Shown in pieces: positions 9,801 to 19,500 of a DNA stretch of 55,914 nucleotides (the stretch's first letter is position 1; each line of letters begins with the position of its first letter). The stretch comes from Collinsella aerofaciens (GTDB lineage: Bacteria; Actinomycetota; Coriobacteriia; Coriobacteriales; Coriobacteriaceae). The stretch is taken from positions 2,467-58,380 of the forward strand of contig NZ_JAQLDQ010000012.1 of NCBI RefSeq assembly GCF_028209395.1, written 5' to 3'. The notes beneath the pieces were generated by a model. The model ran no database searches. It had not been told where the DNA came from and worked only from the letters and a program-made list of their open reading frames with translations. Both the position numbers and the translations under genes were made by a program.

Positions 9801-10507
9801 CGTATCCGGCGCGCGATTCGTACAGCTACTCGTCAATTGCCGCGGCGCTGCATGCCGAGTCCGAGGACCGTGCCGCCGAGGCACACGTGCCCATGGACGA
9901 GGCCGGCGATGATGCGGAGTCGGATGGTTCTGAGGTGACGGATGCAGACGTGGCCGCCGTTGAGCCCGCCGGCAACCCCATGGCGCTGGGCTCGGCGTTC
10001 CATGCTGCCTGCCAGTGGCTGATCGAGATGGGTGCCGACGTGTTGCCCGCTGTGCGCGCCGATGCGCTGGCACGCTTGTGGCGCCTGACGCCGGAGCAGC
10101 GCGAACGCTTCGACGTTGCCCTGGACCGCTGGCTCAAGTCGGCTGTTCGTGCCGACCTGCTCGCGTGGCCGTGCGTTCGCGCCGAGGTGCCGTTCTTTTC
10201 GCTGGGCTGTGAGGACAAGGACATTGCCCGCTACGGTGCATATGCCGAGGGCGCCATCGACGCTTTGGCAACCGACCCGGCCGATCCGTCGCGCGCGCTG
10301 GTCATCGACTACAAGACGGGCGGCACACCGGACGAGACGCCGGATCAGCTGCAGGAGAAGCACGCCCTGCAGGCGCGCGTCTACGCTGATGTTCTGCACA
10401 AGGCGGGCTTTGAGGCCGTGACCGTCAAGTTCGTCCGCGCGGAGCAGCCGGATCCAACCATCTTCGTCAAACCCGCCGAACCTCAAGTAGTCACCTACAA
10501 CCTTTAG
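6881..10507 (+). CDS. addA: AddA-like UvrD-family helicase with C-terminal nuclease domain
   Basis: A 1208-residue superfamily 1 helicase, the motor subunit of the AddAB-type complex that processes double-strand ends for RecA. Walker A SAGAGSGKT lies at residues 24-32 and Walker B/motif II DEFQDTDQ starts at D347. GDAQQSIYRFRGA (motif III), MTVHASKGLEYPVV (motif V region) and LLYVAMTRARELV (motif VI) follow in order. The C-terminal PD-(D/E)XK nuclease is seen as AEGAIDAL (D1127) and VIDYKTGG (D1143, K1145). Length and order match AddA. AAGGAGG overlaps the end of addB, and the 3-bp gap implies translational coupling. No SOS box is visible ahead of the pair. Confidence 0.94.
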   Translation: MDLSTLMPQQLQIVKTLDRPLFVSAGAGSGKTFTLTRRIVYALSPESGPFVEHLDQVLAITFTKDAAAEIRDRVRRALIEEGMDEEALTVDDAWISTIHGMCSRILRAHALELGIDPEFTVLTDTDELMDQAVEHVLGRATAPDAAPELAASLKALYAWYPMAGEGGPFGAGTTIKGLVRDLLELSSQLPGGMDDVCVARGQADTSALADAYRAALGASKAATEKAQVALDAIDAFEASGKTMEDVARLMMSCSMPRASKAFPKEQVELLKAEAADAFINIVLACGGPALDALVGLARSVEAEYRALKAGQSALDNNDLLRMAYEALRDYPAIRAAYEGRFKMVMIDEFQDTDQMQVDLIRYLTGAGERALCTVGDAQQSIYRFRGAEVEVFRRQERKVGSTTASETVATSDAPAGELVKLVRNFRSHDEVLRYVARVFDGDTGGLMQGFLDLEPSDEREDKLKAKASRRQAIFVAGGSTQERTQAKARAIAERFQALVKAGQPQGSMVLLLGRMTNADVYAQAFRDQELDCVIAGGSVFAQAAEVQTVRALVCALANPADTAQGLMPLLASPMFALGAQEFLALATKLDDQTGETSRRNIDAGIMSDSDVPGLQDLPLVTRAREVLRYALRRVGRDSFAAIARDTVNASGWFVRLAQRGPEGKAIAANVLKALDAVAEAEAEFGNSPRSIALAFDRFLAGKEAPGALNEEGDGAVRIMTVHASKGLEYPVVAVAECFGVRKSSGAAQMGRVEGGAQVVALPARFDGVKLADGTFVKGDDVKKQFEHAFKGKGTSLWLPPELMEDVCATGSPAEAFVRLRNHDLQLSLEERARLLYVAMTRARELVILAMDVGVSRGKVTAPTFDVETDLTYDVLRRILPTDALDMPQLDADRLVFDNSQPGDYELISLADFSFGEQSFEANASLDAEGRLVRGDADAADNAAHSTVPGPADAEPDAFELVYPQAVGVRMGTCPYPARDSYSYSSIAAALHAESEDRAAEAHVPMDEAGDDAESDGSEVTDADVAAVEPAGNPMALGSAFHAACQWLIEMGADVLPAVRADALARLWRLTPEQRERFDVALDRWLKSAVRADLLAWPCVRAEVPFFSLGCEDKDIARYGAYAEGAIDALATDPADPSRALVIDYKTGGTPDETPDQLQEKHALQARVYADVLHKAGFEAVTVKFVRAEQPDPTIFVKPAEPQVVTYNL

Positions 10508-10603
10508 CCACCTCAGGCTTTATGGTGCTATTTGGTTGGTTTTCGGCCGTAAGGCCCTCAATCGTCCAAATGGCACCGCAACGCATGGGAGAGCCTGGGG
10601 CGG

Positions 10604-10627
10604 TACAATGGCTCGAACGGTTCAAGC
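10604..10627 (+). promoter_or_regulatory. -10 element with adjoining palindrome
   Basis: TACAAT (10604-10609) is followed at once by GCTCGAACGGTTCAAGC (10611-10627), a palindrome with one mismatch over the likely transcription start. No good -35 is visible. Reads as a promoter with a repressor site for the DUF3284 gene; inferred. Confidence 0.4.
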
Positions 10628-10642
10628 GAATAAGGAGCCATC

Positions 10643-11150
10643 ATGCAGCTCACCAAAACGCTTAAGGTGACGCCGGAGGAGCTTTTTGACGTTCTGGCGG
10701 GGTCCATCATGCAGGATATCGAGAACGCCACGGGCAAACGTCCTAGTCGCAATAAGCTCAACGGCTATAAGTACGAGAAGCGTCCATACCGCAAAAGGCA
10801 AGACCAAGGGCACGGCGATCAAGGTTAAGATCAAGCACTTTGACTACCCGTGCCTCTATGAGGTCTGTTTTCAGTATGCGGCGGGCATCAATACCATGCG
10901 CTATGAGGCTGCACCTGCTGGCGATGGTGCTTGCGAGCTCACCTATACCGAGGATTTTCAGGGTGCGGGTGGCAACACGTCTGGTATGCGCGGCAAGCTC
11001 GGCCTCTTCTTCTACGAGCGCAAGCTCAAGAGCCGCGCCAACCAGACGATTGATCAAATCGTCAAATACATCGAGGGTGAGCGCCGCGTAAAGGCTAATC
11101 CCGCCTTCGCCGATGATACTGCCGAAAACGCTTCGGATGTATTCCATTGA
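10643..11150 (+). pseudogene. DUF3284-family protein, interrupted by a one-base frameshift
   Basis: The first frame starts at ATG 10643 behind AAGGAG with MQLTKTLKVTPEELFDVL and runs to about GYKYEKRPYRK. It then leaves frame at TACCGCAAAAGGC (10786-10798) and stops near 10828. The homologous protein continues in another frame: GKTKGTAIKVKIKHFDYP, then GINTMRYEAAP, ELTYTEDFQG, and a Lys-rich end finishing SDVFH. Joined, the two halves give one protein of about 168 residues matching the START/polyketide-cyclase-like DUF3284 family of firmicutes and actinobacteria, whose role is unknown. One extra base, for instance in the AAAA run, explains the break. It may be a real mutation, or a sequencing error in a short homopolymer. 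Confidence 0.8.
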
Positions 11151-11253
11151 TACCCTGTGCAAAAGCTTTACCGCTCTTCACATCAACTGTGAACACTTCA
11201 GGCTTCGAGTCAGTAGCGAGCGGCCCGGCAAAATTAGTTGATGGAAGTGCCAA

Positions 11254-12453
11254 ATGAATAAGAATGCCGCTACGCAACTGCACATCTATTCCGCCTTTTT
11301 CGTTCTCGCGGGATTTGTTTTAAATCGGGGAGTGTTTCTACTTTTCCTTGCGGATAAAGGAATGTCTGTCACGGAAATCGCGCTTTATCAAGCCCTGTAC
11401 AACATTGCAACGGTCGTCCTCGAGCTGCCAACAGGGCTGGTAGGCGATTTCTTTGGAAAGAAGTTCTCGATTCAAGTGGGCGTTCTGCTTCTTTTCTTCC
11501 ATACGGCTGGCATGCTGTTACTCTCAGGCCCCTTTCTCGTCGCGCTTTCCCTTGTTGAGGCACTCGCCTACTCCCTTCAATCGGGATCCGAACAAGCACT
11601 TTTATATGAAATTGCCCGAAATGCCGGTCAAGGAGAGCGCTTCCTCACCATCAACGCTCGGCTGCTTGCCGCGCAATCAATCGCGACGGGAGTGGCAATC
11701 GTACTTGGATCATTCATTGCCCAAGTATCTTGGAGTGCCCTCTACGTATGCGTTTCCGTTTTCTATCTCCTGCAGCTTTTCCTTCTGTATCCCATTGAGA
11801 GGATGGAAACGACCCATTCCAAAAACTCTGGGGAGGAAAGGTTTGACGTAGCCAAGATCTTCAGACGCGAAACCTGGTGCATTGGAGAATCCGCTTTTGC
11901 GGTATTGCTTCTTCTAGTCGGCACAAGCATGCTCGATGGATTCTATGGGAGTTATTACAACTTGAATCAGTTGGTATTCGACGCATTTGATGCTCCCGTC
12001 TCCATAATAGGAATCTTTTTCGGTGCATCCTATGCAGTAAATGCGACGGCCTACATTGCAGCAGATTTCTTCTCATCGCGTTTCGGGAAAAGAAATACCA
12101 TGCTCGGCTCGATGTTAATCGAGGCCGGTCTTTTCATGATTCTTCCGTGGTTCGCTTCAAATCCGCTGTGTTTGTTTGGCCTTAGCATGGTGCTTTGTTT
12201 TCTCCCGGAAGTGGTGTACATCACTTCGGAAAACTTAATCCAAGACGCGATAGCGGATGATCTCCGCGCGACGATCCTTTCCGTCGCGTCTCTGGTGAGG
12301 GCCCTCTTTTCTGCAATGTTTTTCTCCATATTTGGATATGTGTTGGGGTTATATCCCATTCAGATAGCGCTCGGTGTTATTGGCGCAATCGCGATAGCAA
12401 TTACCGCCGTTGTTTCTTTAAAAATGGTAGGAATACATGTCTCCAAGAATTGA
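11254..12453 (+). CDS. MFS transporter (probable drug or metabolite exporter)
   Basis: A 399-residue major facilitator with about 12 hydrophobic segments and the motif-A signature GLVGDFFGKK in the loop between helices 2 and 3. The N-terminal half is NRGVFLLFLADKGMSVTEI, then ALYNIATVVLELPTG, as in efflux-type MFS proteins. The substrate is unknown. The DNA is visibly AT-richer than its neighbours and uses AGA, ATA and TTA codons rarely seen nearby, which points to recent acquisition. The ATG at 11254 has only a weak GGAAG ahead of it. A short open frame overlaps its 3' end by 17 bases and may be coupled to it. Confidence 0.88.
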   Translation: MNKNAATQLHIYSAFFVLAGFVLNRGVFLLFLADKGMSVTEIALYQALYNIATVVLELPTGLVGDFFGKKFSIQVGVLLLFFHTAGMLLLSGPFLVALSLVEALAYSLQSGSEQALLYEIARNAGQGERFLTINARLLAAQSIATGVAIVLGSFIAQVSWSALYVCVSVFYLLQLFLLYPIERMETTHSKNSGEERFDVAKIFRRETWCIGESAFAVLLLLVGTSMLDGFYGSYYNLNQLVFDAFDAPVSIIGIFFGASYAVNATAYIAADFFSSRFGKRNTMLGSMLIEAGLFMILPWFASNPLCLFGLSMVLCFLPEVVYITSENLIQDAIADDLRATILSVASLVRALFSAMFFSIFGYVLGLYPIQIALGVIGAIAIAITAVVSLKMVGIHVSKN

Positions 12454-12586
12454 TATATCGATTGACGAGCTGCCCGAAGCGTCGAGCCTTCTTGATGGAC
12501 ATGACTATTCGTCACAAATCATTCAGCGTATCGCCGGGGTTTCAGTAATACTCGATATATCTGGATGCCCTCATTCCCCTTTTTGA
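12437..12586 (+). CDS. Short open frame overlapping the MFS gene end (unknown, possibly truncated)
   Basis: ATG at 12437 opens a 49-residue frame, MSPRIDISIDELPEASSLLD followed by GHDYSSQIIQRIAGVSVILD and ending at TGA 12584-12586. It overlaps the MFS stop by 17 bases, as translationally coupled genes do, and shares that gene's AT-rich composition. The sequence looks protein-like and stops abruptly where the normal GC-rich DNA resumes. It could therefore be the head of a longer partner gene cut off at the right edge of a transferred segment. I do not recognise a family, and it could be a chance frame. Confidence 0.35.
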   Translation: MSPRIDISIDELPEASSLLDGHDYSSQIIQRIAGVSVILDISGCPHSPF

Positions 12587-12692
12587 AGGTCCCAAAAAGA
12601 CTACCGTGTGGGTTTGGCTAGGTTCGGGTGCTGTCCGCGCCGTGGGGTAAAATCGTTCAGTCAGAACACGAACCCGCATCGGAGCTCATCAC

Positions 12693-15600
12693 ATGGCATT
12701 CGTCCATCTGCACAACCACACCGTCTTTTCCATGCTCGACGGCGCAACCCGTATCCAGGATATGGTCAACCGCGCCGTTGAGCTGGGCATGCCCGCCGTC
12801 GCCATTACCGACCACGGCTACATGTATGGCGTGCCCGATCTGGCGCTGGCCTGTGACGCCGTTAACCACAACACGCCCGAGTACAAAACCTGGAGCCACG
12901 ACAAGGCCTTCTTGGAAAAGGACCGTCGCGACGAGCTGGTGGAGCCCGATCCCGAGGCAAACCCGCGCGAGCATGCCCAGTATGTGAAGGACATGGCCAT
13001 GTGGGACGAGAAGGGCAACATCGACGAGCTCAAGCCGCCTCTGGTCATCAAGCCCATCTTTGGCTGCGAGGTTTACTTTACGCCGGACGAGACGCTCGCC
13101 CGCGACCATAAGCCCGAGCTTTATCACATGATCCTTCTGGCCAAGGACCAGGAGGGCTACGTCAACCTGATGCAGACGGTTTCCGAGGCCGCCGTGCAGG
13201 GCTTTTACTACAAGCCCCGCGTGACGCTCGACAACCTGCGCCGCCATGCCAAGGGCATGATCTGCACGAGCGCCTGCATCGCGGGCATCATTCCCAAATA
13301 CATCGACCGCGGTGACATGGAGGGCGCCATCAAGTGGGCCGAGACCTTCCGCGATACCTTCGAACCCGGCGACTTTTATATCGAGATCCAGGAACACGGC
13401 ATCACCACCGACAACGGCCTGACCGACGAGCAGATGGACCGCACGCTCATCGACATCGCCAAGCAGGTGGGCGTCAAAGTCATTGCCACCAACGACTTCC
13501 ACTACCTGCGCCGCGAGGACGCGCCGGTGCAGGACGTCATCATGTGCATTGGCATGAACGCCAAGGTCGACGACCCCAACCGCATGCGCATGACCGGCTC
13601 GGAGTTTTATATGAAGACCGAGGAGGAGATGCGGGCGATGTTCCCGTATTGCCCCGAGGCCTGCGACAACACGCTCGAGATCGCCGACAAGTGCTACGTA
13701 GAGCTGGACTGGGACTCCATCATCCTGCCGCGCTTCCCGCTGCTCGACCCCGGCGAGACACACGAGAGCCAGTTCCGCCGCGAGTGCGAGAAGGGCCTGC
13801 GCCAGCACTATGGTGACGACTGGGCCACGCGCGAGATCGGTGGCGTCAACATCAAAGAGCGCTTTGAGTACGAATACAAGGTCATTTGCGACAAGGGCTT
13901 TGCCGCCTACTTCCTCATCGTCGCCGAGTACGTGCAATGGGCCAAGGACAACGGCATCGGCGTCGGCCCCGGCCGTGGCTCGGCCGCCGGCGCTATCGTC
14001 GCCTACGCCATGAACATCACCGCGTTCGACCCGCTCGAGAACGGCCTGATGTTCGAGAGGTTCCTGTCCCCGCAGCGTACCGAGATGCCCGATATCGATA
14101 TGGACTTCGACGATGAGCGGCGCCTCGAGGTCGTGGAGCACGTTCGCCAGCTCTACGGCCCCGAGAAGGTCACCCACGTCATCACCTACTCGACCATTAA
14201 GGCCAAGCAGGCCATCAACGATGCCGCGCGCGTTCTGGACTACCCGGTCTACATGGGCCAGCGCCTGTCCAAGATGGTCTCGAGCGACCCCAAGGTCAAG
14301 CTCAAGCAGGTACTCGAAAAACAACCCGGCAAAGAGGATCTGTTTAACCCCGACTTTGCCGAGGCCTATAAAAAGGACGACGACGCCCGCCGCATCATCG
14401 ACACGGCGCTCTCGATTGAGGGCCTCACCCGTGGCGAGGGCGTGCACGCGTGCGCCGTTCTGATCTGCCGCGACCCCGTCAACGAACATGTGCCCACCAA
14501 GCTCGACACCAAGGGCGGCGTCGAGATTACCCAGTACGAGGGCCATACCGTTGCCGACATGGGCCTGCTCAAGATGGACTTCTTGGGCCTGCGCACGCTG
14601 ACGGTTATCTCCAAGGCCAAGGCAAACATCAAAAAGAACTTCGGTATCGACATCAAAGAGGAAGAGATCCCCTTTGACGATCCCGAGATCTTTAAGCTCA
14701 TGGGCTCCGGTCACACTGCCGGCGTCTTCCAGGTCGAGTCCGCCGGCATGACGGCCACGATCAAGAACATGAAGCCCACCGAGTACAAGCACGTCGTAGC
14801 ATTGATCGCCCTGTACCGCCCGGGCCCGCTGGGCGCCGGCATGGTCTCGTCCTACATCAACCGTATGAACGGCAAGGAGCCGGCCGTCTCCTACGACGAC
14901 CGCCTGGACGACATCCTGGGCGAAACCTACGGCACCATGGTCTACCAGGAGCAGGTTATGCTCATCTCCGTCGAGATGTGCGGCTTCTCCAAGGGCGAAT
15001 CGGACTCGCGTATCCGTAAACCCGTGGCTAAGAAAAAGATCAAGCTGCTCACGTCGACGGTGCTGCACTGGGAGGATGGCTCGGACGAGACCACCTACGA
15101 CCACTGGATGAACGGCGCTATCAAGAACAACTACACGCGCGAGGTCGCCCAGAAGATTTGGGACGATGTTCTCGAGTTCGCATCTTACGCCTTTAACAAG
15201 TCGCACTCCGCCGGCTACGCCATCCTGGTTATGCAGACGGCGTGGCTCAAGGCGCACTATCCGCACGAGTACATGGCGGCCGTTCTGACGTCCTACACGG
15301 GCAAGACCGACAAGATCGTGCACTACGTCTCGGCATGCCGTCACGACGGCATCCCCGTGCTGTCGCCAGATGTCAACGAGTCGGGTACCGAGTTCACGGC
15401 TACCAAGGAGGGCGTGCGCTTTGGTCTGGCCGGCATCCGCGGCGTGGGCACCGGTGTGGCACAGGCGATTATCGCCGAGCGCGAGGCGGGCGGCCCGTTT
15501 AAGACGCTGCACGACTTTGTCGAGCGCGTGGACTCGAGCCAGGCCAACCGTCGCGTAATCGAATCGCTGATCAAGGCAGGCGCCTTCGACTCCACGGGGT

Positions 15601-16496
15601 ATCCGCGTCGTCAGATGATGCACTTTGTGGACAAGAACAACCCCGAGAACATCATCGATGCCGCGGTAAAGCGCCAGAAGGATCGCGCGAGCGGGCAGAC
15701 GTCGTTCTTCGATATGTTTGGCGACGTTGAGGGCTCGGGCTTCGAGGTCAGCGTGCCCGATCCGGACGGCCAGGAATGGGACCGACACCTCAAGCTGAGC
15801 CAGGAGAAAGAGGTTCTGGGCATCTATGTCTCGGACCACCCGCTGCGCCCGTTTGAGTATGCACTAGCCAAGGCGCGCGACTTCTCGTTCTCGCAGATCG
15901 ATACCGGCTACGAAGTTCAGAATCCTACGGGCGGCACCATCAACCAGGAAATTCCCGAGGGCAAGGCGCTGTGGTGGGCCGGCATGGTCTCGAGCGTGTC
16001 CAAGCGCGTGACCAAAAACGGTGACCCCATGGGCATCGTGCAGCTCGAGGACATGGAAGGCGAGGCCACCGTCGTCGTGTTCCCCAAGACCTATAAAGAG
16101 GCCGAGGGGTACCTGTACGGCGAGGTCGATCCCGAGACCGGCGCGCAGCTGTCCGATGCCTTTGTGCGCATTAAGGGCAAGCTCGAGCGCTCGGACCGCG
16201 GCGACCAGATCATCGCGCAGGAGATCGTGCCGCTCGAGCTCAACGAGGAGAACAACAAGCCCAAGGTGTTTGAGGTCATGGTGCCCAACAGCCGCTTTAG
16301 CCAGGGCAATATGGCGCGCCTGGCCACGGTGCTCACCGCTAACCCGGGCGGCGACCGTGTGGAGATCTTTATCGAGCAGGTGGACGGGCGCGTGCTGCGT
16401 GCCGAGGTACCTGCCAAGGTCAACGCGCGTTCGATTCCGCTGCTGGCCGAGGCCAAGGCCATTGTGGGTAACCAGGGCCGCGTGACGGTGATCTAA
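12693..16496 (+). CDS. dnaE: DNA polymerase III subunit alpha
   Basis: The replicative polymerase catalytic subunit, 1267 residues. The N-terminal PHP domain opens with FVHLHNHTVFSMLDGA (H5, H7, H9), consistent with a metal-binding, possibly proofreading PHP site. The polymerase core shows GPGRGSAAGAIVAY, the catalytic aspartates in PDIDMDF (D467, D469) and the third aspartate in LLKMDFLGLRTL (D629). The thumb/beta-binding region and the C-terminal OB fold (WWAGMVSSVSKRVTKNGDPM) follow. About 60-70 extra residues sit between YGVPDLALACD and KPIFGCEVYF, and another insert lies near residues 785-815. Both look like lineage-specific surface inserts. GGAG precedes the ATG. The SNF2 gene follows after 28 bases. 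Confidence 0.97.
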   Translation: MAFVHLHNHTVFSMLDGATRIQDMVNRAVELGMPAVAITDHGYMYGVPDLALACDAVNHNTPEYKTWSHDKAFLEKDRRDELVEPDPEANPREHAQYVKDMAMWDEKGNIDELKPPLVIKPIFGCEVYFTPDETLARDHKPELYHMILLAKDQEGYVNLMQTVSEAAVQGFYYKPRVTLDNLRRHAKGMICTSACIAGIIPKYIDRGDMEGAIKWAETFRDTFEPGDFYIEIQEHGITTDNGLTDEQMDRTLIDIAKQVGVKVIATNDFHYLRREDAPVQDVIMCIGMNAKVDDPNRMRMTGSEFYMKTEEEMRAMFPYCPEACDNTLEIADKCYVELDWDSIILPRFPLLDPGETHESQFRRECEKGLRQHYGDDWATREIGGVNIKERFEYEYKVICDKGFAAYFLIVAEYVQWAKDNGIGVGPGRGSAAGAIVAYAMNITAFDPLENGLMFERFLSPQRTEMPDIDMDFDDERRLEVVEHVRQLYGPEKVTHVITYSTIKAKQAINDAARVLDYPVYMGQRLSKMVSSDPKVKLKQVLEKQPGKEDLFNPDFAEAYKKDDDARRIIDTALSIEGLTRGEGVHACAVLICRDPVNEHVPTKLDTKGGVEITQYEGHTVADMGLLKMDFLGLRTLTVISKAKANIKKNFGIDIKEEEIPFDDPEIFKLMGSGHTAGVFQVESAGMTATIKNMKPTEYKHVVALIALYRPGPLGAGMVSSYINRMNGKEPAVSYDDRLDDILGETYGTMVYQEQVMLISVEMCGFSKGESDSRIRKPVAKKKIKLLTSTVLHWEDGSDETTYDHWMNGAIKNNYTREVAQKIWDDVLEFASYAFNKSHSAGYAILVMQTAWLKAHYPHEYMAAVLTSYTGKTDKIVHYVSACRHDGIPVLSPDVNESGTEFTATKEGVRFGLAGIRGVGTGVAQAIIAEREAGGPFKTLHDFVERVDSSQANRRVIESLIKAGAFDSTGYPRRQMMHFVDKNNPENIIDAAVKRQKDRASGQTSFFDMFGDVEGSGFEVSVPDPDGQEWDRHLKLSQEKEVLGIYVSDHPLRPFEYALAKARDFSFSQIDTGYEVQNPTGGTINQEIPEGKALWWAGMVSSVSKRVTKNGDPMGIVQLEDMEGEATVVVFPKTYKEAEGYLYGEVDPETGAQLSDAFVRIKGKLERSDRGDQIIAQEIVPLELNEENNKPKVFEVMVPNSRFSQGNMARLATVLTANPGGDRVEIFIEQVDGRVLRAEVPAKVNARSIPLLAEAKAIVGNQGRVTVI

Positions 16497-16524
16497 GCTA
16501 CCCCGGGTGAGATTGGAGGAAGTG

Positions 16525-19500
16525 ATGGCGCAGGGGACGTTTGTGCAGGCGCTTCGCAAAGAGGCGGCGTTGAGCGGCACCTTTATGAAGGGGCGTTCGC
16601 TCATGCTCAACGGTGCCGTGCTGTCGATTGAGGACAGCGGCTCGCGCTTCTCCAAAAACGTGACGATTGAGGGGTCGGTGCGCGGCTCGCGCGGCGACCT
16701 GTACAAGACGCACGTGGCGCTCGACATGGACGAGCACGAGGTGATCGACTACGACTGCGATTGCCCCGCCGCCTATCGTTACCCCGGTATGTGCAAGCAC
16801 GCTATTGCCACGGCTCTGGCGTATTTGGATGCCAGCGGCGCCGAGCCCGTCGAAGGTTTGCGCACGCCGGTCCGCACGTTTACGGCGCAGCCGAAACAGC
16901 CCGCGCGCACCGCGTCCGCCGCGCCGGCCGTCAACCCCAACTTTCCCTTCCCGGCGCCCGTCCCCACGAGCCCGAGCCTTGTGGCGGCGCTTTCCGATCT
17001 TTCGGACGCGCGCATGGATGAGCTGGCGAGCATGCGCCGCAAGCTTGCCGGTGCCGTTGATCCCGACGCCCCCAAAGCGGCGTTGGAGCCCTCGTTGGTG
17101 CCGTACTACAATCCGCTGTTCGCTGACCGCTTTAGCTGGGCGCTCGAGTTCCGCATTCGCTGTGGATCGGTCTCCTACGTGGTCAAGGACATCGACGGCA
17201 TGGCCGATGCCTACGTGCGCGGCGGCACGTTCTCCTATGGCAAGAAGCTCACGTTTGTCCATTCACCTGAGGCCTTTGACGAAACATCGGCAAAGCTGCT
17301 CAACCTTGTTGTGACGACAGTTGCCTATCTCGATGACATCACAAGCTCGCGTTCGGCGTCGTACGACTTTGCCCGCAGTGGTTTTGTTGCCGAGCGTCAG
17401 TTGCCGCTGTCCGAGCATAGCATCGTATATGTGCTGGACCTGCTGCGCGGCCAGACCATCTCCTTTGAGCCCGCCTGGTCGCGGGGGATGACGACGCATC
17501 GCACCTACGACGTGGCGGTTGAGCTGTCTCCGCAAGGGGAGGACGAGGCATCCGCTAAGCGCCCACCGCTGCTTGCCGCCAAAATCGCGCCGGCGGCTGG
17601 TGGTAGCTATGACCTGCGCCTGCCCGCCGATATGTACTGCTTTGCGTCGGGCGATGCCGCCTACTTGGTTGACACGCGCCGCGCGCGCCGTACCGACGCT
17701 GCATTTGCTCAGCATGCCGCACCTTTTTTGTCGCGCTTGCTGCCGTGCCGCACGCCCGCCCATATTGCCGCCGAGCAGGTGGGTGAGTTCTGCCGTATGG
17801 CGCTGCCCATTTTGCGCGACTACACCGACCTCACCGCGCCCGCCGCGCTCGATACCGTGGCACCCGAGCCGAGCTTTGCTATGGCGATCGGCGTCGACGA
17901 TGGGCTCGTGACCTGCAAAATTACGGTTACCTACGGCGATTGGTCGGCGGATCTCTTTAGCCTGGGCGCTCCGGGCAGCCCCTTCGAAGAGCAGCGCCCC
18001 GGTGTGCCGCCCCGCGACGAGGTGGCGGAGTTTCGCGTTATGGATACGGCGGCCCTGTACTTCGATTTCTACGAGCGCGGCCTGGCGTTTGAGGAGCGCG
18101 ATGACGCCCGCTTGTTCTGCCTGCTGACCGAGGGCCTGTCTGCCCTGTCCGAACTGGGTGAGATCATGCTCAGCGACCGTCTGCGCCAGATCTCGGTCCG
18201 CCCCGCGCCCAAGCTCTCGGTTCGTGCGACCGTTAAGAGCAATCTGCTCGATGTCGAGCTGGGCGCGAGCGGGCTTTCGGCCGCGGACCTTGCCGTCTAT
18301 CTCGATTCGTACAAGCGCCATCAAACGTTTGCGCGCCTTACGTCCGGCGACATCATTCGCCTGGACGAGGGGGCGCGCGCCGCGTTTGGCCTTGCCGAGG
18401 ACCTGGGTGTCGATGCCGTCGACCTGCTCGACGGCGTGTCGCTTCCCGCGTCGAGCACCCTGTTCGTCGACAGCATGCTCGCACGCACGCCGGCGCTCGA
18501 GGCCGATCGCGACGCTGCGTTCCGCCGTACCGTCGAGCGCCTGGACACGCTCGGCAAGATGGACTTTACGGTGCCGGGATCGCTCAAGGCAACGATGCGC
18601 GGCTACCAGGTCGACGGATACCAGTGGCTCGGCTCGCTCGAACACCTGGGCCTTGGCGGCATCTTGGCCGACGACATGGGCCTGGGCAAAACGCTCCAGA
18701 TGATTGCGCATATTCTGGCGCGCGTGGAGGCGGGGGACACCAAGCCCACGCTCGTGGTATGCCCGGCCTCACTCGTGTACAACTGGACTGCCGAGCTGGA
18801 GCGCTTTGCCCCGTCGCTCGATGTGTGCGCCATTGTGGGCGCCAAGGCTCAACGCCGCGTGCAGATCGCTGGCGTGGCCGAGCATAGCGTGGTCGTGACG
18901 TCGTATGACCTTATGCGGCGCGATATCGACGAGTACGTCGAGCGGGATTTTGCCCGCGTGGTGCTCGATGAGGCACAGTACATTAAAAATCCGCTCACGC
19001 AGGTGGCGCGCGCCGCCAAGCGCCTGCCTGCCGGCGTGCGCTTTGCCCTGACGGGCACGCCCATCGAAAACCGCCTGTCCGAGCTCTGGAGCATCTTCGA
19101 CTTTTTGATGCCGGGCCTTTTGGGGACGCGCGAGTCGTTTGCCAAGCGCTTTGAGAGCCCCGTCGAGCATGCCGAGGGCGATAGCGCCGCTCGCCTGCAG
19201 GCGCTCGTGTCGCCGTTTGTGCTGCGCCGTGTTAAGGAAGACGTGGTGGCCGACCTGCCCGAGAAGATCGAAGACACCGTCATGGCGCAGCTTACCGGCG
19301 AGCAGCGCAAGCTCTACCTGGCCAACCAGGACCGCATCGCCCAGCAGGTGCAGCACCGCGAGGCTGGGGAGTTTAAGAAGGACAAACTCAAGGTGCTCGC
19401 CGAGCTCACCAAGCTGCGCCAGATCTGCTGCGACCCGCGTCTACACTACGAGGATTACAAGGCGGGGAGCGCCAAGCTCGATACGTGTATGGAGCTCGTG

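Noticed and set aside
10614..10623. CGAACGGTTC as a second SOS box
   Set aside because: The half-sites are separated by one base instead of four, so it does not fit the LexA pattern; kept only as part of a generic palindrome.
11152..11245. Minus-strand peptide-like stretch containing PEVFTVDVKSGKAFAQG just before the MFS gene
   Set aside because: Looks protein-like and may be a remnant, but has no start, no homologue I can name and only about 30 codons; too weak to annotate.
12657..15839. A 1060-codon open frame antisense to dnaE
   Set aside because: High-GC codon bias opens long antisense frames; the translation is low-complexity His/Val/Leu/Gly-rich and dnaE on the other strand is unmistakable.
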